Shown: positions 1 through 12,142 of the stretch, in pieces
Layout of the letters: each line of letters begins with the position of its first letter
Numbering within the stretch: the stretch's first letter is position 1
DNA from: Phycomyces blakesleeanus NRRL 1555(-)
Lineage: Eukaryota; Mucoromycota; Mucoromycetes; Mucorales; Phycomycetaceae
Direction: 5' to 3'
Length of the DNA: 64,000 nucleotides
Assembly: GCF_001638985.1 (NCBI RefSeq)
Contig: NW_017265144.1
Coordinates: 558,001-622,000 of the forward strand
The notes under the pieces: model-generated
Told to the model about the DNA's origin: nothing
What the model saw: only the letters and a program-made list of their open reading frames with translations
The model's database searches: none
Program-made: the position numbers and the translations under genes

Positions 1-1736
1 ATTTCCAGAAGTGTTATACACCAGGTACATATATATTACATACTCATATAGTGTAAATCAACTATTATATAACAGAGATTTGAATTACAGAGATTTAATA
101 GTAATAGATATAAATAATATTATTTTGTCTCTTTAATAAATAACACTCTCACAGTATCTACTTTTCCTATTATTGAGATACTAACCCATAAACAATCCCA
201 AATACTGCAGCTATTATATATAAAATCAATATTGTATAACAAACATCATTTTAATTTAGCTATCAAACATTTTAAAGCTGAAATAAAAATAAATGATATG
301 AGAAACAATATTAATTATTATACAAAATACAAAACAAAAAGCTTTTTTTTAAAAAAATAAACAAAATAAAATGAAACAAAATAAAATAAAGTAAAATCTA
401 TATAAACACTCAGCTAAAGATTTATCTATACTTTATATCTTTTCATTATTCCTGTAATAAAATAATTTTTAAAACATAATATATCAGATTTACTTGTTGT
501 TGTATCCAACATAATCATAGATTCAAATAGAGTGCACAGACAATAAGACAAAGACATATTGAATAAGCAACCAGTATCAATTATACATTATTTCTCACAC
601 TATCATTAAATAAAAAATATACCAATAACAAGGTCACACACCTTAGTCAACATCACTAATCACTCAAACAAGAGCGTAGATAATAACTTAACAATATATC
701 ATCTATGATATAAGAAAATAGATATCACATAATATATTCATATCATTATCTCAAATACATACACAATGTCTATATAAACTCATATAGCAAATAGTAATAG
801 GAAATCATTTCTCTTTATATCAGTAAACAAAGTCTCATCATACTTCTTATCTGCACTTTGTTTTTCTTTCTTTTTTTAAAAAAGTATAACAATATGTAGC
901 ACATGTCATATACGTATGCCTTGTCAAATGACTGACATTTCTTCTTATCAAACTTATATACAGTGGTGTTTCATCATAATTCCTATTCTTCTTTCTCTCA
1001 TCTTTTATTATGAATCCAACATCTCAAAGTATCCCATGTGGTATTTCAGGTACGAAACAATAGAAAAATAAAATATTTGATAATAGAGATGTATAGAAAT
1101 ACTTTGAGACTGTATATCAGTTGTCTTTATTCATAAATAAAAAGTGTCCCTTTTTATAAGAAAACACAATCTGCTCTTGTCATTACGTCTTAGTTTCTTA
1201 AGGCTTTCTTCCTTTACTATATTTGGTTATTAGAGTGTATTTACTGCTTAACTAGTGTCGGTGTTACAATTATGACATCAAGTCATAAATCGTACTTCTT
1301 TAGCTCTTAGCTATTCTTTTCTCTTTTATACTAGAGCTTTAGGACTTCCTACTAAATTAGCTCCATATCGATCTGATACAGTTTACCCGGCAGTATGATA
1401 TAATTATCTTAACAATCTTTAAGATATTATCTACAGTACTCACTGTAATAATTATTGGGCTGATTACTTAATCGTTTATATATATTTTATACTGACAAGA
1501 TGATAGCTACTACGCTATCCCAATATGAATATGTTCTTATATGTGATAAATCCAACATCTGAGTGTCTGGATCACCACAACTCTCACAGTATCTACTTTT
1601 CCCATTATTGAGATACTAACCCATAAACAGTCCCAAATACCTCAGACTTTTTCTTTGTATTAAAATAAATGTTTCATTTTATTTGCTTTTTCTTTTATTT
1701 TAATGTGTTTATATAAATATACATACATCTATATAT
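1..1736. repeat. AT-rich spacer with a degenerate direct repeat
   Basis: No coding frame is supported here. A block of about 60 bp that begins CTCTCACAGTATCTAC occurs near 147-208 and again near 1580-1641 in the same orientation, with only a few mismatches. Phrases of the type AATCCAACATCT occur near 1013 and 1548, resembling the TCCAACA ends of some fungal LTRs, but no matching TGTTGGA start or coding relic is visible. An 11-bp inverted repeat (TCTCAAAGTAT) sits at 1022-1032 and 1099-1109. The region may be a decayed mobile element; that is inference. Confidence 0.4.
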
Positions 1737-4684
1737 TTACCATTCCTCTATCATTTCGTCACCATCATCACCAAGTTCATCAGCATCTTTTATGATAGCT
1801 GCAGTAGCAGCAGCAGCAGCAGACATTTTCTTGGTTGATGTTTCTTCTTTCTTAAATGGACTCGGATGAGACATCTTATTATATCTATTTTGAATCCAAA
1901 ATCAAATATTAATACACATCTTGATCCCAAATATCAGCAACACTAAAACTATACACTTACGCTCTTGTCAATGCTGTCTTTTGTGCTGTCGAGATTTCAG
2001 ATATTGGTTGATTCTTGTTAATTTCCATTTCACTCAAAGAATCTAAGCTCTCTCGGCTAAGATAATATGCATCCATGGTTTCGATAGTTTCTTTGTATTT
2101 TCCCTAAAAAAGCAAAAATAAATACATGTTAGTCAAATAGAAATACTAGAAACAAAAGCTTTCAAACTTGCATTTTTCCACGATGAGAAAATACGTTTGT
2201 TGAGTGCAGGGATGTAATGGCGTCTAATTTCAGATCTTGTAGTAGCTGCTTTAAATCGCATATGTGTCTTGACTCCGTGCAACTGTCTTTTGTTCTTTTC
2301 TGTTTTGGAATTCTGACCCATCCACCTACACAAACCAAGTCAGTTTGCCTTAGAATTGTTATTGTTGTTTCTAAAGTATTTTAGAATCTTACGAAGTAAA
2401 GTTCAAGCGCCCATATGAACCTCCTTTTATTTCGCCTTTAATAAAAGAAGCAGGTCGAACGCAAGACATAATAGAATGAATTGGCAAAAGGGACCAATCT
2501 TGAGTGCGTCTAATATATAAAGGTGTGAGTTTAGTATATCATGCATATTAAACCAATTTTTTTTTTATTTATTTACCCATGAATAGTTGCGTCAATAATA
2601 TCACCATCTGCTATTGATTCCGACGCTGAAGCCATAAGCTTGAGCTTCATAGCCTCTGTGATACGCGGATTTCCCATATTATTTGAAAGATTGGCACGGT
2701 CAGGTTCATATTTTATATAATTTTCCTGTAAATATTTATAGGAATTATTATCAGTCAAGTAATTAGTAGCCATATACACAGTTGTGTATGTATGTATGTA
2801 GTATTTTGAATACTTACAGCTATCATCAAAGGAGCCATCATGTAGTCTTGAAAATATATATCCGATTTCTCATTAATAGATTTCTTATCCCACGACTCCG
2901 AGTTCATTAGACTTGAGGGTATATCGAACAGCTGGAGTTGAGAATCCTTGAAGGATTTTTCACCACTAAACACAGTGTTTATTGTCAACAAATGAGATAT
3001 CGATATTCTTGTCCTATTATTACTATTATTAACAAACTCACATTGATTTTGCCTTGTTTGGATCCATGACCTCGTCTGCAACTTGATAGGTAGAGAGAAT
3101 ATTGAGGATTTGACGGATATCATTTTGAGTAGAATCCACGAGTTGATCAATCGCAAGAGGTGATATTTTAAGCTTTTCTCTAAAACATAACATTTAGCTT
3201 GACCAATCATTCTACCTTTTCTTTATAAAAATAAATAAATACAATCTTACACACCTGAATGCAATGGTCATAATTCTAGATCTCAACTGATTCGCAGGAG
3301 TTCTATATTTAAAAATGCACATAAATAAACAAGATATTTGATATTTGATATTTATATATATATAAACTGCAGACTGAATATTATACATATGTTTTCTTTT
3401 GTGCTTACTTTGTGAATCGGGCATCAAAGCAAACATTGATCAAGGGTTGAACCTTTTGGGATCGAACATCGTTACAGACACATATGACAGGAATCTAATT
3501 GACCAAAGAAAGAAAGAAAGAGAGAAACGGATAAGTAAGACGTAAAGTAATATCAACTACAAAGCCATCCATTTTTGTTTTTATACTAGACATATCTTGC
3601 CTTTGTTTTTCTGATAAGAGAAGCCAGCACAGCCGCACCTCCTCTGTCACCGGATGTCATTCCATCAACCTCGTCCATAATCAAGACGACCTTTTTGGTC
3701 TTTTTGGGAACTTCATTCTAAAACAAGAATAGTAATAATTTACACGCAAATCTTAGTTGTCAAGTATTTACCACCGCTATTATTATTATTATTATTAATG
3801 AAGCAAATGTTAAATATATATATGTATAAATATATTAGAAACATACATCCTTTGGCCTGGCAACAAAAAACTCTGTCATTGTCCGATTATCAACCATTTC
3901 AGAGATATTATCCTAAATATAAGTAAAGATAATAATAATAATAATTGAAGAGTATCAAGGTAACGAAAATAAAGCAATAATGGCAATGAGAATTGGATCA
4001 CACAATGATTACTCAATAACAGTCAACTTACCTCCAAAACCTTTCTGCTTCGCACATCGCTTGCATTGAATTCTAAAACTTCATATCCACATGATTCTGC
4101 AACCACATGGGCAGTTGTTGTCTTTCCAATCCCCGGAGGACCACTGATCAATATCGACCGAAAGAAACTCATATTGTTCTTATCATATCTTTCCTTGATG
4201 CCCTTTGCGCGAGCATCTGCATATTTTTGCCTGAGAATACATTATCGTTCAAGATAAATATGAATATAATAACCTCCCAAGAATTTTTCTTTTAAAAAAA
4301 AAGCCATACAATGTAATAGCAATCACAAAGGATCTACTTTTACTATTACGACTACAGAACAAAAGAAGAAAAAAACCAATATCTCACCAATTCTCAAGCC
4401 ATTCAACAATTCTGCCAACCAAGATTTTGTTGCCAACGATTTCTGAAATCTTTGTAGGTTTATATTTTTCTGTCCAGAGCTGATTGGTAAGTGGGATTAC
4501 TGGAGTACTTGTACTTTTGATTTAATAAATAGATGAGATTGAACAATGAAAGAAACAAAGAAAGAAAAAAAAAAGCTGTCAAAATGATTGTCCTTGTAAT
4601 ATATATATGTATAGAGAAATAAATAAGTAATTACTTGGATGTTGATTTAGCAGCTGATGCTGATGTCGATGCTGTGGTCGTCAT
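1737..4684 (-). CDS. RFC1: Replication factor C large subunit (clamp loader ATPase)
   Basis: Large subunit of the RFC clamp loader, which opens PCNA and loads it at primer-template junctions in the nucleus. Seen on the minus strand: a Walker A stretch GPPGIGKTTTAH near 4107-4145 followed by EFNASDVRSRK, then a Walker B region MDEVDGMTSGDRGG near 3630-3690, then VCNDVRSQKVQPL near 3440-3490. The RFC1 C-terminal domain includes WMGQNSK and SEIRRHYIPAL near 2190-2330. The last exon ends DELGDDGDEMIEEW. Many short introns interrupt the gene. The chosen ATG (4682-4684) gives only about 35 residues before the AAA+ module, so the BRCT domain usual in RFC1 is absent from this model. An acceptor-like CAG just 5' of the ATG leaves room for an unseen upstream exon. 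The family call is firm; the 5' end is not. Confidence 0.9.
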
Positions 4685-5951
4685 GGATGCTGTCAAGAAT
4701 AGTTGATCCCTTTTAGACAGTAGATTTACTCAGGGCTAATATGCTGTCACGTATCAACCAAGGATGTCTGAATAAGCCGCATTTGAACAGTCATAATGTC
4801 AATCTTTACTTTGATTGTCTTGATAGATGCACCTCCTCTTTATTTTTTTATTATTATTATTTTTTAAATATTTATTTTATATATATTTTATATTTTATAC
4901 ATATATATATTGTACACCTTTGTAGATTGATCAAAATTAGCCAAAAAAGGGATGTTATTTAATCTCGATCGGAATCTTGTAATCGTGAAATGATCCATTT
5001 AGAGATCCCATTTAGACTACAACTTTTGTATGCTTATCTGGATAAGTTCAGTAATCCACAAATTCTACTCAATACCTTTTTTTAATAAAAGAAAGCATAA
5101 GTATAATTATCTATATACAAAATAACGAACGAACAAAGTAATTGGTTATAAGCTGTTGTCCTGAAAGAATAAACCTTTATTCTATCCATCTCTTTTTATT
5201 AATTCATAACGAATGCTTCTTATATATATATATATATAGCAAATTAAAAATTATACTCTAACAAATCAATGTATATCTATAAATTAATAAATTGCATGTT
5301 TAATTTATGCCCTGAACAGGATTTTTTTCTTCTTCAAGAGAATCCGTGATACATTATCTAATATTCATATGTGCTTGTAACAATCAAAGCTAGTATAGAG
5401 TCAATATTTTAAAGCTGTCTTACTGTTTACATATATATATCATTTTACCCTTTTTTTTTCCAGTTGTTAAAAAAAAAAGAAAAAAAAAGCAATTATGTTG
5501 GTTGCAAGTTTTGCAGGGCTGAAAATATTATTCTAAGTGTTACCATGGGTACCTTGGTGCTCCAAGGAATTCATCATACAGAGATGTTCCCTTGCTCTCC
5601 CCCCTTCTTTTTCTCTATTTTGTTTTTCTTTCAACTGAACATACCAACTGCTATATAATGATCAAGCGGAGTACAAAGCCTGTGTACCTTAAAAAATGCT
5701 TTGCTGTTCCTGTCATTTCCTCTTCTTTTAGTTGCCAGAAAAAGAAAAAAGTCTAGCATATAGACATACAAGAACAAATAAAAAAAAAGTAAGCAAGAAA
5801 GGTTAGCATTACATTTAACCTACAATGATATTAAAAATCTATAAGAAAAGAAAAGAAAAACAAATTAACTGCGCATTGTAAACTAATGAACTGCCCCCCC
5901 TTTTTTTTTTGAAGGATAATAAAGAAGTTTGGTTTATTTTTTGATATTATA
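4685..5951. other. Divergent intergenic region between RFC1 and DMAC1-like gene
   Basis: AT-rich sequence with TA runs and poly-T. A short stem CCTTGG-TGCT-CCAAGG lies at 5552-5567. I looked for a BRCT-like exon for RFC1 on the minus strand and saw none. The promoters of the two flanking genes must lie here, but no site is distinctive. Confidence 0.4.
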
Positions 5952-6234
5952 ATGACGAGCCAACCAATTGTTGATATCGAAGAAAACAAGTACAAGGATT
6001 GCTTGGCCTGTAAAATCACAGGTGCAACTGCATTTTCTGCCCTAGGTGCCTATGCACTCAAAGAATCGTCCGTAATGTACAAGATTCCAAGCAAGTCTGG
6101 ACAGGCAGTAGGACTTGGTGTCATTGGTACACGTAAGTAAAGCCACGATAATTTAACATTTCAATCGAAAATAATTTTCTTGCCGCTTTTGTCTAGTCTT
6201 TATTTCTGCCGGTCTGTATAGACTGATACTCTAA
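5952..6234 (+). CDS. DMAC1/TMEM261-like small mitochondrial membrane protein
   Basis: Two exons (5952-6132 and 6197-6234) join in frame to a 72-residue protein. The first exon contains the D-C-x2-C motif (DCLACKITGATAF) followed by a Gly/Ala-rich hydrophobic stretch, and the second exon adds the short end LFISAGLYRLIL. This matches the DUF4536 pattern of DMAC1 (TMEM261), a protein of the mitochondrial inner membrane implicated in assembly of the distal membrane arm of complex I. Membrane segments are expected in both halves. The splice site GTAAGT and acceptor TCTAG are canonical. The function in this fungus is inferred from the family only. Confidence 0.65.
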
Positions 6235-6531
6235 GTTCATTCATCACATTACAAAGTTATTGTGAATTTTTTTGTTAAAAAATAAAAATAAAAATAAAGA
6301 AATCTATTGCTTATACATATAATTTACGTATTAATTGTTTACACCAACAAAAAATAAAGAAGTGTATTATCAAATATATATATATATATATTATTATTAA
6401 AAAGGTGTATGAGTGTGTATGTGTATATATGGGATAGAATACTATCATATCAATGAAAGTTTAATTCCTTTATACCTGTACGGCTTGTGACATCACTTGC
6501 AGGAATGTGACTTGCAGCGCGTCCCAATTAA

Positions 6532-6537
6532 ACGCGT
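6532..6537. promoter_or_regulatory. MCB element (ACGCGT), distal copy
   Basis: Perfect palindromic ACGCGT, the MBF (MluI cell-cycle box) site, 75 bp before the RPA2 start codon. It lies in a locally GC-richer stretch, where such a hexamer is unlikely by chance. MBF drives G1/S expression of replication genes in yeasts; the role here is inferred. Confidence 0.6.
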
Positions 6538-6581
6538 AGTTTTCTAGACAAGCGCGACAGAGACAGCAGATAGAAGTAAGC

Positions 6582-6587
6582 ACGCGT
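6582..6587. promoter_or_regulatory. MCB element (ACGCGT), proximal copy
   Basis: Second perfect ACGCGT, 25 bp before the RPA2 ATG and 50 bp from the first copy. This is close enough to the start that it may lie near the transcription start. Confidence 0.6.
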
Positions 6588-6611
6588 CTTTACCCAAAAC
6601 AGAAAGATATT

Positions 6612-7918
6612 ATGAGTGGTAGATCTCAATGCCATTTTGATTTGTTTTGACATATCGACAATTTCAATTAATAAGATATGGTCAATAGGGTTCTTTAGTC
6701 AATCAACACAAGCTAGTAAAGGAGGATATGATTCCCATGGTGGCGATGACGGAACAGCAAAGGTACCTTTTTTTATTTTTTTTTATTTGTTTTTTGTTGA
6801 GCTGTCATTTCTCCCGTACTCTGCCTGCCGGCCTGCCTGCCTGACTGCCTGACTGTCTGGCTGCTTGTCTCTTCTTTGAACAATACTCATAATATTCTTT
6901 TTTTTTTCGTATAAAATATTATGTATATACTTTAGAAACCCACCGCAGACCAGACTTTGAGAGCTGTTACTATCAAACAAATCAACACTGCTACAATTCT
7001 TCCAGACAGTAAATTTAAAATCGACGATGCAGAGGTGGCAAATGTAAGTTTGGTTTACTGCGCATTTGGGATTCAGTGTGTAAAGCATATACTTTATTTA
7101 TTTATTTATTTATTTATTTCTTTATTTTTTATTAAACAACACCGACGATATCAATTAGATTACTTTTGTTGCTACTATTCGCAAAGTGACTGAACAGGCA
7201 AGCAGCACAAATTACACTGTAGAAGATGGTACTGGTGCTATTGATGTTGTATTCTGGGGTAATCAAACCGACACTGAGGAAATCTTGGCCAAGAGACGTG
7301 AAATGACGTATGTTTCTTTCTCTTGTATCCATGTGTGTGTGTGTGTGTGTGTGTGGAGGTGGGGGGATATGCCGTATATGAATAACTAAAGATAATTTAC
7401 TTGTCCAAAGTGTAAACACATATGTCCGTGTCTTTGGTCGCCCACACAGCTTTGGCAAGCACACAAATTGCTCTGCTTTCACAGTACGCCCAATTGTTGA
7501 TTTCAATGAAATTGCTTATCACTTTATTGAGTGCGTCCACTCACATCTTACATTTACAAAGTCCTCAAAGGTAATTGACTTTTTATTTTTATTTTTGTTT
7601 GCGCGCCAAGGAAATACTTGGATCTCATGACAAGAAATTTGCTTCTCTTGCTCTTTCTCTTTGTAGAGCTCTGATATACAGGTGGTATCATCCGGTAATG
7701 CCAACACATCCGGAAGAGCATTGAACGATCAGATCATTAGTTACATTGAATCTTGTGGTGAAAGTAGTGACGGTGTCCACATTGAGGATATCATTAATAA
7801 GCTCAGGGGTCTCCACACCGCAACTAGTGTGAGAACAGCCTTGGAGAATCTTACCAATGAAGGTCACTGCTACACTACTTCTGATGATTACCACTTTAAA
7901 TCCACTGCTAATTATTAA
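6612..7918 (+). CDS. RPA2: Replication protein A 32-kDa subunit
   Basis: Middle subunit of the RPA heterotrimer, which binds single-stranded DNA in replication and repair. Six exons join in frame to 249 aa: 6612-6618, 6689-6762, 6936-7043, 7159-7307, 7411-7570 and 7667-7918. The N-terminus is short, Gly/Ser-rich and phosphorylatable (GGYDSHGGDD). The OB fold follows, with TLRAVTIKQINTA, VTEQASSTNYTVEDGTG and NTYVRVFGRPHSFG. A C-terminal winged helix reads GVHIEDIINKL to DDYHFKSTANY. The first exon is only 7 nt (ATGAGTG); joining it to an exon starting at 6689 gives the expected short start before the GGYDSHGG segment. Two MCB boxes precede the gene, suggesting S-phase expression. It lies near RFC1, which acts in the same process. 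Confidence 0.92.
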
Positions 7919-8584
7919 CAGAAACAAACAAACAATAAAGTAAATAAGAAAGAAAGAGATATATATATATTATAAATAAAAGTGGATCACTTGTGAATTT
8001 TCATTATTAATGATAAATGGGCCAAGAACTAAAAAAATATATATGTATAGACAGATATACATTGGCTTGTTATCAACGAAAGAGGTACATAAAGAGTGCA
8101 TATTTAAGATGGTCTTCAGGCCAAAAAAAAATTATGTAAATAGGTCTATAGATACTGTAGATGTTGTAGACGTATGGATCTCTCTCTCTCTATATATATA
8201 TATGTGTGTGAGTGTGTGATTGATCACTCGTGCTCTATCAGAGACACACTCCATCAATATAACAAACAAAAGATAAATAAAATCAAACGACTGTTGTCCA
8301 TTTGATGAATAGACATTTGTTTTTGTCTGTGCTCCACCCCCTCCTTTATGCTAAACAGGCCAATCCTTTTATTTTATTTTATTTTATTTTATTTTATTTT
8401 ATTGTAAGAAAATAATAATATCGTCAATTTCTTGTAGCTGATATATAAACACTATCTTTATCTGTCTATCTATCTATTTATTCGTTTATTTTATTTTGCT
8501 TTCCTTTGCTTTGCTTTGCCTTTATCTTTTGTCAAAAGAACTCAAATATATACCTCGCTCTCTTCTCTTCTTTATCACAACAAC
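7919..8584. repeat. Spacer with pentanucleotide microsatellite
   Basis: AT-rich spacer. (TTTTA)n runs over roughly 8368-8403, and CTAT and TTTGC runs follow up to 8520. CT and TG dinucleotide runs are at 8178-8218. No gene is seen. Confidence 0.6.
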
Positions 8585-8765
8585 ATGCAAAACACTATGT
8601 CAGTTGTAACCTGCTACCTCTGTGGTTCAGGTAAAACTTATTACTATTATCCACCAAAAAGTTTAATTCAATGTGTAAACGTACTCAAACCAATTCAACA
8701 AAACAAAAAACAGATCGACACAAATCAAGCGACTGTGCAAGTATCTTCTTTAATATACCTCTTCT

Positions 8766-8801
<36 letters not shown>

Positions 8802-8989
8802 CTTTCTGTAATGATTCATCTTTCATGTTCTGACTAATTTTCTTACTTGTATTTTTATTTTATTTTTGCTTTACTCTGTCTTACCCTACTGTATTCGTAA
8901 CTTGATTCTTATTAGCCACAGTAAGTATTCGTAAACCAAGCAATATTTCGGTTTCTTGTTGCCTTTGGTGTATTAAACGTGCAATCTAG
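8585..8989 (+). CDS. Small CCHC zinc-knuckle protein (3' end uncertain)
   Basis: Splicing 8585-8630 to 8714-8740 creates a perfect C-x2-C-x4-H-x4-C zinc knuckle (CYLCGSDRHKSSDC) that neither exon encodes alone, with good GT-AG sites. Such knuckles bind single-stranded nucleic acid in Gag-like and ZCCHC proteins. A third exon from 8916 gives a 48-aa product ending at 8989. However, CCACA followed by GTAAGT at 8921 could be a donor leading to exons at about 8990 or 9034, so the C-terminus is not settled. The spliced motif argues for a real gene; its role is unknown. Confidence 0.45.
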
Positions 8990-9675
8990 TTATGTAAAAT
9001 CCTACTGGAGACTATACACTACCGTCGAATCGCTAGCCACAAAAATGGTCTCGCCTTGATATGAATGTTCAATAACCTGAACTGTTTGCAATTATCTTTT
9101 TTTTTTTTGGATTTCATTATATATATATATATATTACATATTTGCTTCTTTGCTTCTTTGCTTTGACTTTAATCCTTCTTCTTTACTATTACCATTGTTT
9201 CTATTTTTTGTAACTGTTCTTGGCAAATGCTTTTTTATTATTATTAAAAGAAGAGATTATTTGAATAAATAAATAAATAAATATATTAATAAGTATATAG
9301 AATAGCATAGAATAGCATAGCATAGCATAGCATAATATAATATAATAATGATACTTAATTAATGAAGAAAAGTAAATGTATCAAGATGCTCCTATTTCCC
9401 GCGCCCTTATTATTTATCTTTTTTTTTTTTTTGTGCAAAAAATACATATTAATGATTAGTGAGTTTTGTTCACATTTACTAGCAAGGGATGAGTTAATTT
9501 CTCTTATATATATTTATATTTATATTTTTATTATATAACAAATAGCGGAGATTAGCGTACTTTCATGTGCCTATGTGATGTGTATGTGTGCTTATAATTA
9601 AAAGTTGAAACAACCAACCAACCCAAATAAATAAATAAATAAATAAATAAATAAAAAGACTTTATCCACCTTTTA
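8990..9675. repeat. Spacer with AAAT microsatellite
   Basis: AT-rich spacer upstream of PCCB. It contains a GCATA/ATAGCATAG run near 9300-9335 and (AAAT)n at about 9626-9655. It may contain the last exon of the zinc-knuckle gene. Nothing else is seen. Confidence 0.5.
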
Positions 9676-12142
9676 ATGTCGACCCGTTTATTTCGAGGAA
9701 TCTCATGTCAAAAGTACATTTCTCAGAGTCTTGTGCACTCTAGATTATATACCGCACCAGCCCATTCATTGAAACGAACGATCGATGAGAAACGAAAGGA
9801 ATCTATTCAAGGCGGAGGCAAAACAAAGAGGGATGCTCAGCACAACAAGGTACATGAAACAGAATGAAAACCAAAAAAAAAAGAAACGAACTAGATAACT
9901 AAAGTCAAGATATTGTGTGCTTTTTTTTTTTTTTTCTTCTGGGGGGAAAATTTGGAGGGTATCTAGGGAAAACTGACTGCCCGAGAACGGTTAGACCTTT
10001 TACTAGACAAGGGAACCTTTCGAGAATATGATGCATTTGTTGAGCATCAGTGCACGGATTTTGGTTTGGATGCCAAAAAGGTAGCGTACACAAACACACA
10101 TATATATATATATATATATTAAGTGTACAAAGGAGAGACATATTTTTTTATATTTATTCATAATGCTTTGTGTATGTGTGTATGTATGTATGTATGTATT
10201 GAACTTATCAAACTATCTTTATATGAATGCATATATATACACACATGTATTAGATTGCAGGCGATGGCGTCGTGACTGGGCATGGAACGATCCATGGCCG
10301 TAGAGTGTTTGTATATAGTCAGGACTTTACAGTATTTGGTGGCAGTCTGTCACGTACAAATTCACTAAAGATCCTCAAAGTCATGGACCAAGCTGTGGTA
10401 GTTGGTGCTCCAATTATCGGGCTTCAGGACTCGGGTGGAGCACGTATTCAAGAAGGTGTTGATTCACTGGCGGGTTATTCAGATATATTTCAAGTAGGTT
10501 ATAAAGCTGTATATATATATATATATATATAAAAGGTTTCATCAAATCACCCTATTCTTTTTATTTGTTGTTGTTGTTGTTGGGAAGATTGGTATTTCAA
10601 CTAGACCAAGATCAATTGATTTTTAACTATTTATTGATTTATATATACATCATTAGAAAAACGTGTTGGCTTCTGGAGTAGTGCCTCAATTGTCACTTGT
10701 AATGGGACCGTGTGCAGGTGGTGCGGTCTATTCACCCGCATTGACGGATTTCATTTTTATGGTGCGTGATACTTCACACATGTTCGTTACCGGACCAGAT
10801 GTCGTCAAGACCGTGACAAATGAAAAGGTCGATCAAGAAGTATTGGGCGGGGCAATCACTCACACGCGAAAGAGTGGTGTGGCCCACAATGCCTATGCCA
10901 ATGACATTGAAGCACTTCAAAGGTAATACAATTGTGTGCGTATATATATATATAAGAAAAGAAAGAGAGAGAGAAAGAGAAGTTGGGGTTTATTTATATA
11001 GTTGTATGAATTAATGAATTGATGGGTTGATTGTCTAACTGGACTTGGCTTTGGTTTTGTTAGGATGCGTGATTTCTTTGACTATTTGCCGCTTTCTAAT
11101 CGAGACCAGGTGCCTGTTCGAGTTTGTGAAGACCCACTAGACCGAGAAGATGCTGCACTAGACACAATTGTACCGACACACTCCAATGTAGCGTACGACA
11201 TGCAAGAAGTAATTTCAAGAGTAAGTTTCTACAATAACAGTAACAGTAACAGCAACAGTGACGGTAATAATAGCTGGTACATCTATCTTATATATAATTA
11301 TTTATTTTTTTATAAAATTTTTTAGATCCTCGACAAACACTCTTTCTTTGAACTTGCACCAGAATACGCCGGAAACATTATTGTTGGCTTGGGTCGTTTG
11401 GGAGGCAAGACGGTTGGAGTGGTGGCCAACCAGCCGCTGGTGTCATCCGGTGCACTGGACATTGATGCTTCTGTCAAGGCGGCTCGGTTCATTAGATTCT
11501 GCGACGCATTCAATGTCCCGCTTGTGACCCTGGTGGATGTACCGGGTTTTATGCCCGGCACAGCCCAGGAGCACGGTGGAATTATTCGCCATGGTGCAAA
11601 GCTCTTGTATGCCTATTGCGAGGCGACCGTACCAAAATTGACTGTCATTACCAGAAAAGCGTATGGTGGAGCATACATTGTGATGAGTTCCAAACATTTA
11701 CGAGGAGATTACAAGTTAGGATCATTTTGTTTTGACAATTGCTATATCATTTTTATTTTTTATTTTTTTTTATTGATTGTTATTCCTTGCTTACCTGCTA
11801 TATATATATATATATATATGTAGTGTGGCATGGCCCTCAGCTGAAATTGCTGTCATGGGCGCATCAGGTGCAGTTGAAGTAATCTTTAGAAACCATCATG
11901 ACAAGCCAAAAATGGAAGCTGAATACCAAGAGAAATTTGCAACACCACTGTCAGCAGCAAGACGAGGATATCTAGACGATATTATACAGCCGAGGCAAGT
12001 ATATATATATATTTGAGATGAACTTATTGATTTTATTTTATATAATAGAACTACACGGGCTCGTTTAATAGAGCAGTTGGATCTGTTAAAGACAAAGTCT
12101 ATCCAGAATCCATGGAAAAAACATGGCACAATCCCTCTTTAA
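9676..12142 (+). CDS. PCCB: Propionyl-CoA carboxylase beta subunit, mitochondrial
   Basis: Carboxyltransferase subunit that moves the carboxyl group from biotin (on the alpha subunit) to propionyl-CoA, giving methylmalonyl-CoA in the mitochondrial matrix. About 8 exons. The N-terminus is basic and lacks acidic residues ([18 protein letters not shown]), a likely mitochondrial presequence. Family blocks appear in order: [97 protein letters not shown] and the C-terminal [11 protein letters not shown]. The length and end match animal PCCB closely. The acyl-CoA and oxyanion-hole glycines (GGAR, GPCAGGA, KAYGG) are intact. A methylcrotonyl-CoA carboxylase beta is less likely given the HGTIPL-type end. 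Confidence 0.93.
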
